The translations under genes and the position numbers were made by a program. A stretch of 64,000 nt of DNA from contig BDLO01000001.1 of the NCBI GenBank assembly GCA_001950395.1, positions 1,215,979 through 1,279,978 of the forward strand, read 5' to 3'. The notes under the pieces were generated by a model, which was not told the origin of the DNA, did no database searches, and saw only the letters and a program-made list of their open reading frames with translations. Positions 33,648 to 42,475 of this stretch are shown in pieces. Position 1 is the first letter of the stretch, and the number at the start of each line of letters is the position of its first letter. The stretch is from Coriobacteriaceae bacterium EMTCatB1 (lineage in GTDB: Bacteria; Actinomycetota; Coriobacteriia; Anaerosomatales; Anaerosomataceae).

Positions 33648-34142
33648 CTAGTAGTCCCACAGGATGCCTTTCAGCTTGATGAGCCCGAGCGCTTGCATCT
33701 TTTCGAGCATGCGCTTCTCGCTCACGCCGAACAGCCGGGCGAGGTACCGGTAGTCGTTGAACCACTTGGCGGCCTGGTCGATCACCATGAAACCGGGCAA
33801 GATGAGCTCCTCGGCCACCACGTCAGCAGCCCTGTGCCCTTCCGTATCGCCTTTCGGGTACCGCTCGCTCGCATCGTCTAGAAGGATCAGGATGTGGCCG
33901 AGCAGGTGTGCGATGGCCGTGTCTTGGATCGTCTTGTCCTTCGCGGCGTTCAAGACGATGAGCGGCATCCCGTCTTCGTGCACGAGCATGCCGGTGAACC
34001 AGACGGGGAACGCCGCCCTGAATATCGGGACGCCCATCTTCTCGGCCACGGCCGCGACGGGCACCGGAGGCTCCCCGATGCCGGACTCGCGCACCGCGCG
34101 CTCGGCAAGCTGCCGGTAATATGCGTCTGCGCGGAGCGCCAT
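33648..34142 (-). CDS. ImmA/IrrE-like domain protein lacking the catalytic Glu
   Basis: 164 residues. The overall pattern follows the ImmA/IrrE (DUF955) family: an N-terminal helical part (YYRQLAERAVRESGIGEPPV), VLNAAKDKTIQDTAIAHLLG around the metal site, AADVVAEELILP and a C-terminal winged-helix-like part (YRYLARLFGVSEKRMLEKMQ). The HExxH motif reads HLLGH (79-83), so both His remain but the catalytic Glu is Leu; protease activity is doubtful. The later EELILP segment keeps Glu. The ATG has GGAGGAG upstream. No phage-repressor partner is adjacent. Confidence 0.68.
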   Translation of the reverse strand: MALRADAYYRQLAERAVRESGIGEPPVPVAAVAEKMGVPIFRAAFPVWFTGMLVHEDGMPLIVLNAAKDKTIQDTAIAHLLGHILILLDDASERYPKGDTEGHRAADVVAEELILPGFMVIDQAAKWFNDYRYLARLFGVSEKRMLEKMQALGLIKLKGILWDY

Positions 34143-34256
34143 GGTGCTCCTCCGGGTACGAACAGTGCATCCCAGGGTTACTATGTGCATATCGGCGGCA
34201 ATCGTCCAGAGGACGACCCCGAAGTGTGACGTACGTCGCCAAGCCGCGACGTCAGG

Positions 34257-36110
34257 ATGCCGATGCACGAGGAGAAGGCCTCGGGAGGCACTGTGGCACG
34301 AGCGTCGGACAGCGAGCGGATAGCTGCCGTGGAAGAGGGGCTGCGCGCCCTCGCGTCCGCGGCGGGCGCCGTCCGGCTGTACCCCGCGTCTTCGCCGATG
34401 CGCGAGGAGGCCATCCAGCGCGCCGGCCTCGCCGCAGCGTCGATGGCCGCTTCGGGCCCAGTGCGGCTGACGGTCGATCGCGAGCGGTTCCTCTTCGAGA
34501 GCGTGCCCGTCGGAGCGGGGCGGCCCGCCATCGCGGCGCTCGCAGAATCGCTTCACGCTCTGCAAGTCGGGCAGATCATCATCGCGCCCGGCGTCACGAC
34601 CACGGAGGTCGCCGCTCTTCTCGAGGTGCTCTCCCGGGAGGCGCGCGAGGTCCGCACGAGCGGTGGAGCGCGCGCCGCCCTCGTCGCCGCGGGCGCCCAG
34701 AACCTCGCGCTCGTCGAGGTCTCGCTCAGGGCAAGCGATCGCGAAGGGCTGGCGGGAGTCGATCTGGTCTCCGCGCCGCTCCAGGAGATCGCGTCCCATC
34801 TGCCCGCGGCCTGCGAGCGATGGAGCGAGACAGCTCTGGGCGACGCTCCGCACGACGCAGTGGCCGAGTCGCTTTCGGGCATCGAGCCTGCGATGCGCGA
34901 CCTCGCGCTCGCACGCATCGCCCAGTCTCTGCTTCTGCTCGACGAGCAGACGCGGCTGGATCTCATGCAGGCGGCGCTGCAGCGCTCCCCCTCTGGCGCG
35001 CCCATGGAAGGCATGCTTGCGGCGCTCGCGAAGATGCCGCCTGCGGCGCTCGCGCGCCTGCTCCGTCTCGTCGCCGACCAGCGAGGCGTTCGCCCGGACG
35101 ATCTGCTGCGGGAGATCGCCCTGCCCCCCGAGCTCCTCCGCGAAGTCAAGGCGCTCGTGCAGCCGATTCCGGCGTCAGACCCAGTGCGTGGCATCCCTGA
35201 GAACGTGAATCCCGCCGCGCTCGCCGCTGAAGCCGAGACAGACGAGACGGACCAGCTCGTAGTCGAGGCGCTGATACGCGAAGCGACGCCCGCATCCACC
35301 GCTGGCAGGGCCCTAGCCGCGAGCATCGAGGTGTTCGAGCGCAAGCGGGACGCGGAGTCCGTCCAGGCGTTGGCCGATGCAGCCACGGTCGCCCTCCGGG
35401 CGGGGGCCCTCGACTCTCTGCCTGAGGCGATAGCCCTTCTGGCCGAAGCCGTAGGCGCGCCAGACCTCGCGGAATCGGGCTCAGCCGCAGCGCGAGCGAT
35501 CGCGACCGAAATCGTCGAGGCCGCGCCACGGCTCGATGCCGAGCAACGCGGAGCGATCCTCAGAGCCGCGGCCCGTGTCTCGGAGCACGTCGCCGCCGTC
35601 GCCGGCGCGGAGCTGTCCGCCGGCGAGGACCGGCGAGCGATCGGGGCCACGCAGGTCCTGCTCGGGCTGGGAGACAAGCGGCTCGTCGGCATCGCTGCGC
35701 GCGCACTCGAGCACCCGTCGTCGCAGGTCCGGCTGGCCGCCGTGAGAGCGCTTGCGGACAACGGAAGCCCCGAGGCCGCGACGGCGCTCGCCTCTGCCCT
35801 CCGCCACCCGGACCTGGACACGGCGCTCGCGGCGGTCCGAGAGATAACCCGGGTGCGGCTGGACGACGCCTTGCCGACGCTGCTGCGCGTGTTGGCAGAC
35901 GACTCCCCGCTGCGTAGGAACCACGAGCTCAAGCTCGAAATCCTCAGCAGCATAGAACGCATGCGGTATCGCGACGCGCGCGAGACGGTCGCTCGCCTCG
36001 CTGCGCGCAAGCCGCTGAGGAAGAAGACCCGGCAGATCGTGCAAAGAGCGCGTCAGGTGCTTGCGGCGCTCGATGCAGAGGGGCGAGACGAAGGGATGCG
36101 ATCGACGTGA
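34257..36110 (+). CDS. HEAT-repeat protein with a domain shared by the adjacent HD-GYP protein
   Basis: 617 residues, Ala/Leu-rich and mostly helical. The N-terminal domain (about 10-135) has AAGAVRLYPASSPMREEAIQ and LTVDRERFLFESVPVG, and matches by eye the N-terminus of the next protein (AITNASLYPDTHPLVTQ and VNIYKGTLFIENHVLP). The C-terminal part (about 480-600) contains HEAT repeats (HPSSQVRLAAVRALADNGSP). It is probably a scaffold. ATG at 34257 or 34263 are both possible; the ribosome site is weak. The stop overlaps the next GTG (GTGA). Confidence 0.72.
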   Translation: MPMHEEKASGGTVARASDSERIAAVEEGLRALASAAGAVRLYPASSPMREEAIQRAGLAAASMAASGPVRLTVDRERFLFESVPVGAGRPAIAALAESLHALQVGQIIIAPGVTTTEVAALLEVLSREAREVRTSGGARAALVAAGAQNLALVEVSLRASDREGLAGVDLVSAPLQEIASHLPAACERWSETALGDAPHDAVAESLSGIEPAMRDLALARIAQSLLLLDEQTRLDLMQAALQRSPSGAPMEGMLAALAKMPPAALARLLRLVADQRGVRPDDLLREIALPPELLREVKALVQPIPASDPVRGIPENVNPAALAAEAETDETDQLVVEALIREATPASTAGRALAASIEVFERKRDAESVQALADAATVALRAGALDSLPEAIALLAEAVGAPDLAESGSAAARAIATEIVEAAPRLDAEQRGAILRAAARVSEHVAAVAGAELSAGEDRRAIGATQVLLGLGDKRLVGIAARALEHPSSQVRLAAVRALADNGSPEAATALASALRHPDLDTALAAVREITRVRLDDALPTLLRVLADDSPLRRNHELKLEILSSIERMRYRDARETVARLAARKPLRKKTRQIVQRARQVLAALDAEGRDEGMRST

Positions 36111-37588
36111 CTGACGAAGCGATGCCACGAGACGACCGCCTCGAGTCGAACGAGGAGATAGCGGCGCTCGCGCAACCGGCTGCCAAGACGCCGTTCTCTA
36201 CGGCCAAGCGATTGCAGCGCGCTCGCGACCTGGCGCGCGCGCTCGCGGTGGCGATCACCAATGCGTCGCTGTATCCGGACACCCATCCGCTGGTGACGCA
36301 GTCCCTGGACGCCCTGGTGCAGTCCGTCTCAGACGTGATGGACCTCGGGTTCGAGACCATCACCGTCAACATCTACAAAGGCACGCTGTTCATCGAGAAC
36401 CACGTGCTGCCCGAGGAGAGCGTGACGTATCGCAAGGTCATCGAAGACACGCTCGCCCGCGGCGTCTCGGCTATCACGTTCGACCTCGGCTTCTCGCAGA
36501 ACGACGCCCGGGCGCTGGTCTCGGTCCTCAACGACGCCGACATCGCCGACGCCGAAGCCGCCGCGATCGCGCTCGCGGCTCGCGGAGCGTCCGCTGTGAC
36601 GGTGTCCGAGACGACCGACCTCGACGAGACCGCCCGCGAGGCCGAAGCGCAGGAGCACAAGGCGGAGGCCCGACGGCACTACGACCGTGGGGTCGAAGTG
36701 ATGCACGACGTCGAGACCAAGGCCAAGCTCGGGAAGGTCTTCGAGGTCGAGCCTCTGCAGGCCGTGGTGAGCAGCCTTCTCGACATGCTTTTGAAGGACC
36801 CTGCGGCGGTCCTCGGGCTGACGGCGATCAAGAGCCATGACGACTACACGCTGAACCACTCCATAAACGTGTGCATCCTCTCGCTGGCGCTGGGAGCGTC
36901 TCTGGGTCTCGATGCGGAGTCCTTGAAGTCGCTCGGCCTGTCTGCGCTCCTGTACGACCTAGGCAAGGTCAGGATCCCCGAGGACATCTTGCTTAAAGAG
37001 GGCCCGCTCACGGCCGACGAGTGGCAGATCGTCAAGTCGCACACCACCGAGGGCGCCGACCTGCTCAAGCGCATCCAGCTCGTCGACCAGATGCCGATGG
37101 TGGTCGCGTACGAGCACCACCTGCGTCACGACCTCCAGGGATACCCGGAGCCGAAGGAGCCGCGCGAGCAGCACCTCTTCTCGAGGATCGTCGCGCTGTG
37201 CGACGCGTACGACGCGATGACGACCCGCCGGCCGTTCCGCCGCGAGATCCGCCCCGACAAGGCGCTCGCCGTGCTCATGCAGGGACGGAACAAAGCGTAC
37301 GACCCCTCGCTCACCAAGGCGCTCGTCGCCCTGCTCGGGATCTATCCGATGGGAGCGGTCGTCCGGCTGTCGGACGGCAGCATCGGCGTGGTCTTCCGCG
37401 TCAACCGCGACGACCTGCTCAGGCCGAAGGTCAAACGGCTCATCGACGCCGAGGGGCGGTGGCTGGAGTTCCCGGAGGTCGTGGACCTGCGGTTGGTGTC
37501 TTCCGAAGCGGGCGGGTTCGCGCTCTCGATCGAGGAAGCCGTGCCGGCAGCCGAAGCGGGCATCGACGACGTGTGGCAGTACCTCTAG
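36107..37588 (+). CDS. HD-GYP domain protein with altered metal site
   Basis: 493 residues. N-terminal domain shared with the upstream HEAT protein (about 35-165), a linker helix, then an HD-GYP domain (about 215-410). Family markers are NHSINVCILSLALG (His251), VKSHTTEGADLL (His312), YEHHLRHDLQGYP with GYP at 345-347, and ALCDAYDAMTTRRPF. The central motif normally HDIGK is YDLGK (Y283, D284), so one metal-binding His is missing and c-di-GMP hydrolysis is uncertain. GTG start, translationally coupled to the HEAT gene. Confidence 0.85.
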   Translation: MTDEAMPRDDRLESNEEIAALAQPAAKTPFSTAKRLQRARDLARALAVAITNASLYPDTHPLVTQSLDALVQSVSDVMDLGFETITVNIYKGTLFIENHVLPEESVTYRKVIEDTLARGVSAITFDLGFSQNDARALVSVLNDADIADAEAAAIALAARGASAVTVSETTDLDETAREAEAQEHKAEARRHYDRGVEVMHDVETKAKLGKVFEVEPLQAVVSSLLDMLLKDPAAVLGLTAIKSHDDYTLNHSINVCILSLALGASLGLDAESLKSLGLSALLYDLGKVRIPEDILLKEGPLTADEWQIVKSHTTEGADLLKRIQLVDQMPMVVAYEHHLRHDLQGYPEPKEPREQHLFSRIVALCDAYDAMTTRRPFRREIRPDKALAVLMQGRNKAYDPSLTKALVALLGIYPMGAVVRLSDGSIGVVFRVNRDDLLRPKVKRLIDAEGRWLEFPEVVDLRLVSSEAGGFALSIEEAVPAAEAGIDDVWQYL

Positions 37589-37625
37589 GGAGCGCTCGGG
37601 AGCGAGCGGACAGCTCGCGCTTCGG

Positions 37626-37943
37626 CTAGCGGATGTCTCCCTCGAGCGAGTCGAAGTCGGTCTCGCTCGGAAGATCCATGCCGCTCAGCTCGCGCTCGAT
37701 CGCATCAAGCTCGCGGATGATCGCTTCGCGGTCGCTGCCCGTCGCGGTCGCCTCATCCGCGGGCGCGCTGCTCGCCTCGCCAGACCCCGCCGTCGCAGTC
37801 GCTTCGGCAGACGTGGCGCTGTTCGGAAGCGGCTGGACAGCCTCGTCGGCCTTCGAATGGCGAGAGCAGCCCGTAGCGCCCGCCACGACGGCGAGCGCTA
37901 CGGAGAAGGTCAGGAGCAGAACAAGAGCCGAGCGGGCCCTCAC
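37626..37943 (-). CDS. Small lipoprotein
   Basis: 105 residues. The hydrophobic signal (ALVLLLTFSVALAVVAGATG) ends in ATGC, a lipobox with Cys at residue 26. The rest is low-complexity Ala/Ser/Thr/Glu followed by a short helix (DREAIIRELDAIERELSGMD). No family recognised. The GTG start overlaps the TGA of the upstream coiled-coil gene, so the pair is probably cotranslated. Confidence 0.68.
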   Translation of the reverse strand: MRARSALVLLLTFSVALAVVAGATGCSRHSKADEAVQPLPNSATSAEATATAGSGEASSAPADEATATGSDREAIIRELDAIERELSGMDLPSETDFDSLEGDIR

Positions 37944-38482
37944 TCTTCAGAGCCCTCCTTCAGGGCGAGCGCGATCTGCCGCAGCTCGCGCGCCGCTTCG
38001 CGAAGCGCGACTCTGGACTGCTTGATGAGTTGCGTCGCCTCGCGCATTTGGCTGCGCGCCTGCCAGAACGCAGCACGGCGGTTCTCCGCGTCGGGAACCC
38101 CGCGCATGGTCTGCGCGGCGACCTGCTCGCGCTCGCGCGCCTGCTCGAGCAGCTGCCTCGACTCTTCGATCTTGGCCCGGACGGCGCTCACGTCGGCTCC
38201 GAGGGACTCGACCTTGCTGGCGAGCACCTCGAGACGCTCCTGACGCTTCGCCAGAAGCGCGGACGCGGCGCGGAACCTCGCCTCGCGAGCCCGCAACACG
38301 TTCTCGATGCGATTGCGCAGGTTCTCGGTGACGGTCGCCTGGTTCGCCTGCGCGGTCGTGCTCGAAGATCCCGCCGGGCGCATCGTCCTCGGCAGCGCCA
38401 CGGCGATCGCCGGCACTGCAAGAGCGACTGCTGCCGCAACGGCAATCGCTGCGATCGTCCTTCTCGAGAAGATGCCAGACAT
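37940..38482 (-). CDS. Secreted coiled-coil protein
   Basis: 180 residues. An N-terminal hydrophobic segment (IAAIAVAAAVALAVPAIAVA) is a signal peptide or anchor; residues about 45-175 form a nearly continuous heptad-rich coiled coil (RIENVLRAREARFRAASALL, then LEVLASKVESLGADVSAVRA). No catalytic domain. The ATG is preferred to a GTG three codons upstream, since GAGG is spaced eight bases before it. It pairs with the lipoprotein downstream and lies next to a two-component system that may control it. Confidence 0.68.
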   Translation of the reverse strand: MSGIFSRRTIAAIAVAAAVALAVPAIAVALPRTMRPAGSSSTTAQANQATVTENLRNRIENVLRAREARFRAASALLAKRQERLEVLASKVESLGADVSAVRAKIEESRQLLEQAREREQVAAQTMRGVPDAENRRAAFWQARSQMREATQLIKQSRVALREAARELRQIALALKEGSEE

Positions 38483-38506
38483 CCTTCTCACCTCGCTTCG
38501 ATTCTA

Positions 38507-38528
38507 CACCTGCTCATGCCGGCAGGTG
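38507..38528. promoter_or_regulatory. Inverted repeat overlapping the coiled-coil gene promoter
   Basis: CACCTGC and GCAGGTG separated by 8 bp. On the minus strand TAGAAT (a -10 candidate) follows directly, about 20 bp before the start of the coiled-coil gene. It is a plausible operator, possibly for the neighbouring response regulator. Confidence 0.45.
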
Positions 38529-38604
38529 TCTTATCGTCTGGATCCATCATCGGCTCTGCACATTGCCAGAGCATGAACGCAGCGTTGGGAATTTGTTGAG
38601 AGCC

Positions 38605-40014
38605 TCAGGCTCGCGGCAAGCGAACGATGAACCGCGCGCCGCCGAGAAGGCCGTCGGCCACGCCTATCGTCCCACCCATCAGCCCGACGAGCTGCTTGGC
38701 GATCGAAAGCCCGAGACCAGAGCCGCCTCCCGATGAGCGCGCTTCGTCGAGTCGCACGAAGCGCTCGAAGATCCGTTCGCGCGCGTCCTCAGGAACCCCG
38801 GGGCCGTCGTCATCAACCACCAGAGACCAGCCGTCGTCGTCGGCTTCGGCTGCCACCCTCACGCGGCCGTTCGGCCCCGAGTATTTCAAGGCGTTCTCGA
38901 CCAAGGCGGTCGCGACTTGCAGCAGCCGCTCGTGGTCTGCGACCGGTCGTGCGCCCTGCGGATCCAGCGGCCCTACCTCCAGCCTCTCCGCGGCGGCAAG
39001 GAACCGCGCCCGCAAGGCTTCCGCAAGCGCGTTCGTGTCTACTGGCGCTCGCTCAAGCGTCACGCGACCCGCGTCCAGGTCCGACAGCGCAAGCAGAGTC
39101 GCTGTGATGTCTGCAAGCCGGCGCGCCTCGTCGCGGATGACGGTGGCGAACCGCACCGCGGTCTCGCGGTCGCTGGCGGTGCCGTCCGCGATCGCCTGCG
39201 CATACCCAGCGATAGACGCGACCGGTGTCCTGATCTCGTGCGAGACGTCGCTCACGAAAGACTTCTGTGCGGCGTACACGGCCGCGACCCGACGCGACAT
39301 CTCGTTGAACGACCGTGCGAGCGCCGCGATTTCCTCGTCGCCCTCGACCGGCACCTGCGCACCCCAGTCGCCTGCCGCAATCGATTCCGCGCCTTGTCTG
39401 AGATGTGCAAGCGGATCGGCGAGCCGCCTCGCGCTGCGACCCCCTGCGACGTATGCGACGAGCAGTGCGACCAGCATGCATGCCACGAGCACTGCGACGA
39501 GAGCCGACCTCGCTCGCTGCACCTCGCGGAGCGTCTGCGCTCCAACAAGGTACGAGCCTTCCTGGATGGGCGCCGCGACGAGCAGCAAGCGCTCTCCGCC
39601 GCCAAGGTCACGCACGGCGACTCGGATCCCGCGCTCGTCCGGCTGCGAGAACGTAGCAAGGTCGAGCGAGGCCGGACCCGATCCCGGATCGAACGTCGAG
39701 AACAGCACGCGGCCGCCCTCGTCCACTACGAGCAGCCGAGCGCCGATGAGCCCGGCCTGGACGCGCAAGAGGCGAGCGCGGATATCGGCATCGCCTGAGC
39801 CTTCCAGCGGCCCTCCTGCTCTCAACCCGCCCGCGAGCGCAGCGACCTGCCGCCCCAGCTCCTCTGTACGGGACGCGACCACCCGCGCGGACCAGACGGC
39901 GTAGAACACCACCGAGGCCGTGAGCACTGAAAGAGCGGCCACGAGCACCGTCGATCGGCTGATGTCGGCCGCGAGCGTCCGCCGCCGCGTATGCTCCTCG
40001 ACACCGACCCTCAT
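38605..40014 (-). CDS. Sensor histidine kinase (HAMP, HisKA, HATPase)
   Basis: 469 residues. Two membrane helices (about 20-42 and 168-190) flank an extracellular sensor of about 125 residues. HAMP follows (about 190-245), then HisKA with the phospho-accepting His in SDVSHEIRTPVASIAGYAQA, and the ATPase domain with ENALKYSGPNGRV (N box), VDDDGPGVPEDARERIFERF and SGGGSGLGLSIAKQLV. It overlaps its response regulator by 4 bp (ATGA), so the pair is a two-component system. The signal is unknown; the coiled-coil and lipoprotein genes downstream are likely targets. Confidence 0.93.
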   Translation of the reverse strand: MRVGVEEHTRRRTLAADISRSTVLVAALSVLTASVVFYAVWSARVVASRTEELGRQVAALAGGLRAGGPLEGSGDADIRARLLRVQAGLIGARLLVVDEGGRVLFSTFDPGSGPASLDLATFSQPDERGIRVAVRDLGGGERLLLVAAPIQEGSYLVGAQTLREVQRARSALVAVLVACMLVALLVAYVAGGRSARRLADPLAHLRQGAESIAAGDWGAQVPVEGDEEIAALARSFNEMSRRVAAVYAAQKSFVSDVSHEIRTPVASIAGYAQAIADGTASDRETAVRFATVIRDEARRLADITATLLALSDLDAGRVTLERAPVDTNALAEALRARFLAAAERLEVGPLDPQGARPVADHERLLQVATALVENALKYSGPNGRVRVAAEADDDGWSLVVDDDGPGVPEDARERIFERFVRLDEARSSGGGSGLGLSIAKQLVGLMGGTIGVADGLLGGARFIVRLPRA

Positions 40015-40703
40015 CGGGCGTCTCGCTTCAGGCGGTACCCGACGCCACGGATTGTCTCAATGAAACGCGGCTCGGAGGCGTCGTCACCGAGCTTCTCCCG
40101 AAGGTGTCTGACGTAGACGTCGATGCCGCGCAGATCCACGAAGTCCGAGAACCCCCACACGGCGTCGAGAATCTGTTGTCTGCTGAGCACCACGCCTGGC
40201 TGCCGCATCAACGTCTCGAGGATCGCGAACTCTTTCGCGGTGAGCACGACCGGTTTGCCGTCCACGCTCACCTCGTGCGCGGCGGGATCGAGGACGAGGC
40301 CCCCTGCGCTGAGCACGCCGCCACCTTCTGCGTCTGCCGAGCCGCGGTATCGCCGCACGGCGGCGCGCACACGCGCGACGAGCTCTGGCGGCGAGAACGG
40401 CTTGGTCACGTAGTCGTCGGCGCCCGCTTCAAGCAGTGCGACCTTGTCGGACTCGACGTCGCGGGCCGTGAGCATGATCACGGGCACGTCTGAGCGCTCC
40501 CGGATGCGCCGGCAGACCTCGGCGCCGTCGGCTTTCGGCAGCATGATGTCGAGGACGATGGCGTCGTAAGAGCCTCTCCCGACCATGTCGACTGCGGCAA
40601 GGCCATCTTCGGCCTCGTCGACCTCGAACCCGGCAGCTACCAGGTACACCTTCACAAGGTCTCTGATGTTGCGCTCGTCGTCGACGACCAGTGCCCGAGG
40701 CAT
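40011..40703 (-). CDS. OmpR-family response regulator
   Basis: 230 residues. The receiver has ALVVDDERNIRDLVKVYLVA with the acidic pair, the acceptor Asp in AIVLDIMLPKADGAEV, LTAR and DDYVTKPFSPPELV. The C-terminal winged helix includes LTAKEFAILETLMRQPGVVL, RGIDVYVRHLREKLG and IRGVGYRLK. The ATG follows GGGAGGATCGCG. Partner of the downstream kinase with a 4-bp overlap. Confidence 0.95.
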   Translation of the reverse strand: MPRALVVDDERNIRDLVKVYLVAAGFEVDEAEDGLAAVDMVGRGSYDAIVLDIMLPKADGAEVCRRIRERSDVPVIMLTARDVESDKVALLEAGADDYVTKPFSPPELVARVRAAVRRYRGSADAEGGGVLSAGGLVLDPAAHEVSVDGKPVVLTAKEFAILETLMRQPGVVLSRQQILDAVWGFSDFVDLRGIDVYVRHLREKLGDDASEPRFIETIRGVGYRLKRDAR

Positions 40704-40787
40704 CGCGATCCTCCCGTCCCGTGCATGCACGAGTGTACAACGAGCATGACGCCTGCCGGGTTGCGCCCTTCAGCCTTCCAGGCGGCC

Positions 40788-41978
40788 TCAGGAGACCGGG
40801 TCGCCGAAGTACCGCCAGTAGAGCATCCAGAACGACGTGTTGCCGTGCAGGTGCGGCGTGTAGCGGTAAAGCGAGTACGTCGATGCGTTCGTCGGGTAGA
40901 CCGGGTCGCCGTCGATGTCAAGCTGGACGCCCGGATACCAGCCGTCTGCGTTGCGATCCAGAGCGCGCGCTCCGTACCAGATCTGGTTGCCGAACCCCTT
41001 GTACTGGGAAAGCGTCGAGCTGTCCGTCTTGCCGCAGCCCATGGCCCAGTCGTACGCGTACTGGGAAGGGCTCCGATCCTCGAGGAGCGACTGCTCCTTC
41101 TGAAGCGTGACCAGGATGACTTTGGGCGAGACGTTCCAGTAAGCCGCCGCCTCGACGATCATCTCTGCAGCACTCTTCGTCCGGCCTGCGTAGTCTGGGC
41201 CGCGGTAACCCGCGAGCGTGCTCGAAAGCCCTTCCAGGAACGCCTGGACGTCACCGACCCCCATGCACGTAGCATCTCGGAAGTTCGCGTCCGATATGAT
41301 CGTGTCCGGTGCGAAGTCCCTTCCCGGCGTCCCTCCTCTCGCTGCCTCCGCGGCCTTGCGACGCATCAGCTCTGCGATGTCCTCGCCGAGCGCTGCGGCG
41401 CGAGCCTGCTGGTCTTGGATCGCCTTTTCGATCGCCTTGCGACGCTCCTCGGCCTCCACACGCATCTGCTCCAGGCGCGCGACGCGGTCCTCGTACTCCC
41501 GCTGCTCGAACGCGCGCTCACGCTTGGCGATCGTGAGGTCCTCCACGACCCTCGTGTCGTACCTCGTGACGAAGAAAAGGTAGTCGATCCGCTTGAACAG
41601 ATCCGGAACGGATTCTGCGCTGAGCAGCACGGACAGGTAGTCCACCTTGCCCGAGCGGTACAGTTCGGCAGCCCTCGCGTTGAAAGCGGCGCGTGCGCGC
41701 TCCAGCTCCGCTTCGGCCTGCGCGACGCGGCCTTGCGCGTCGACGACGTCGAGCCGAGCCTGATCCAGACGCGCCACCAAGTCCAGGTAGTCTTGGATCT
41801 GCTGCTCGAGCTGCGCCTGCAGGCGCGCGACTTCGGCCAGCGCCGCCTGCCGCTCGGCCTCCTTCTGCTGGATCTGAGAATCCACAGGCGTAGCGAAGGC
41901 GATCGGCACGAGCACGACCTGCGCAGCGAGAAGGGCCGCGATCACGATGACGAGTGGTCGTATCCGACGAACAGCCAT
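40788..41978 (-). CDS. CwlO-like coiled-coil protein with C-terminal lysozyme-like domain
   Basis: 396 residues. A signal peptide (cleavage near AFATP) precedes a long coiled coil of the CwlO/PcsB N-terminal type (about 35-215, with RAAELYRSGKVDYLSVLLSA). The C-terminal domain (about 235-395) includes AAYWNVSPKVILVTLQKEQS, followed by QYAYDWAMGCG and KGFGNQIWYGARALDR, which looks like a transglycosylase or glucosaminidase-type fold with Glu in QKEQ as candidate catalyst. The C-terminus is not M23 or NlpC/P60, so the coiled coil is paired with a different wall-cutting module. Confidence 0.72.
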   Translation of the reverse strand: MAVRRIRPLVIVIAALLAAQVVLVPIAFATPVDSQIQQKEAERQAALAEVARLQAQLEQQIQDYLDLVARLDQARLDVVDAQGRVAQAEAELERARAAFNARAAELYRSGKVDYLSVLLSAESVPDLFKRIDYLFFVTRYDTRVVEDLTIAKRERAFEQREYEDRVARLEQMRVEAEERRKAIEKAIQDQQARAAALGEDIAELMRRKAAEAARGGTPGRDFAPDTIISDANFRDATCMGVGDVQAFLEGLSSTLAGYRGPDYAGRTKSAAEMIVEAAAYWNVSPKVILVTLQKEQSLLEDRSPSQYAYDWAMGCGKTDSSTLSQYKGFGNQIWYGARALDRNADGWYPGVQLDIDGDPVYPTNASTYSLYRYTPHLHGNTSFWMLYWRYFGDPVS

Positions 41979-42034
41979 GTGGCGCTCCGGCCGCGTGTTG
42001 TCGTTCTAGTGCATCGTATCAGGATAGCAGCCGC

Positions 42035-42475
42035 TCACCGTTCGGGCGACTGCCAGCGCCCCAGACGTGGCTTCCGCCCTTGGCCGCAGCGCGCGCCGCC
42101 GGGCCCGAACTGCGTCATCGCTACGCCGAGCGCAATCAGATACGGCGGCGATAAGACCGACGCCAGAACGAGCCCGATGACGCTCATCTTGACTGCGGCG
42201 CCGACATTTCCCTTTGCAGACCCGATCCACGAGATGGTCATCCCGCTGGCCGGGAAGAGAGCGGCCGGCGCGATGCCGACGAAGAGCTCCGGCTGATTCT
42301 TGAAGAAGGTGAGAGCCACGAACCATCGCGGCGGAGATGAGCAGCGCCAGGCGCTTCGAGAGACTCTTCACGGCAGCCGCTACGCTTCCCAAGCCAGCGG
42401 ACACGACCCGCACTCCTGCCCGAATCCACGGAATGTGGACGAGCTTCCACCCGGCCGGGTATCGCGTCTAGACCT
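42035..42475 (-). pseudogene. Remnant of a bile-acid/arsenite-type (BASS/ACR3) transporter gene
   Basis: A 94-codon frame (42035-42319) encodes ALTFFKNQPELFVGIAPAAL, then FPASGMTISWIGSAKGNVGA and AVKMSVIGLVLASVLSPPY, with strong likeness to an internal membrane part of sodium:bile acid/ACR3-like transporters. Upstream, a second frame (to about 42475) encodes SLSKRLALLISAAMV, and the two frames meet near ATGGTTCGTGGCTCTCACC, implying a frameshift. The rest of the gene, some 250 codons, is missing. It fills the otherwise gene-free 460 bp between the CwlO-like and PAS-kinase genes. The family call is by eye. Confidence 0.5.

Noticed and set aside
34185-34200. GCCGATAT on the minus strand upstream of the IrrE-like gene, as another sigma-28-like promoter
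   Set aside because: No TAAA or TCAAG at 15 bp; the preceding text (around GTCC) does not fit.
40720-40731. 12-bp palindrome CGTGCATGCACG upstream of the OmpR-type regulator
   Set aside because: Perfect but isolated, near the ribosome site and without a clear promoter; not enough to call an operator.
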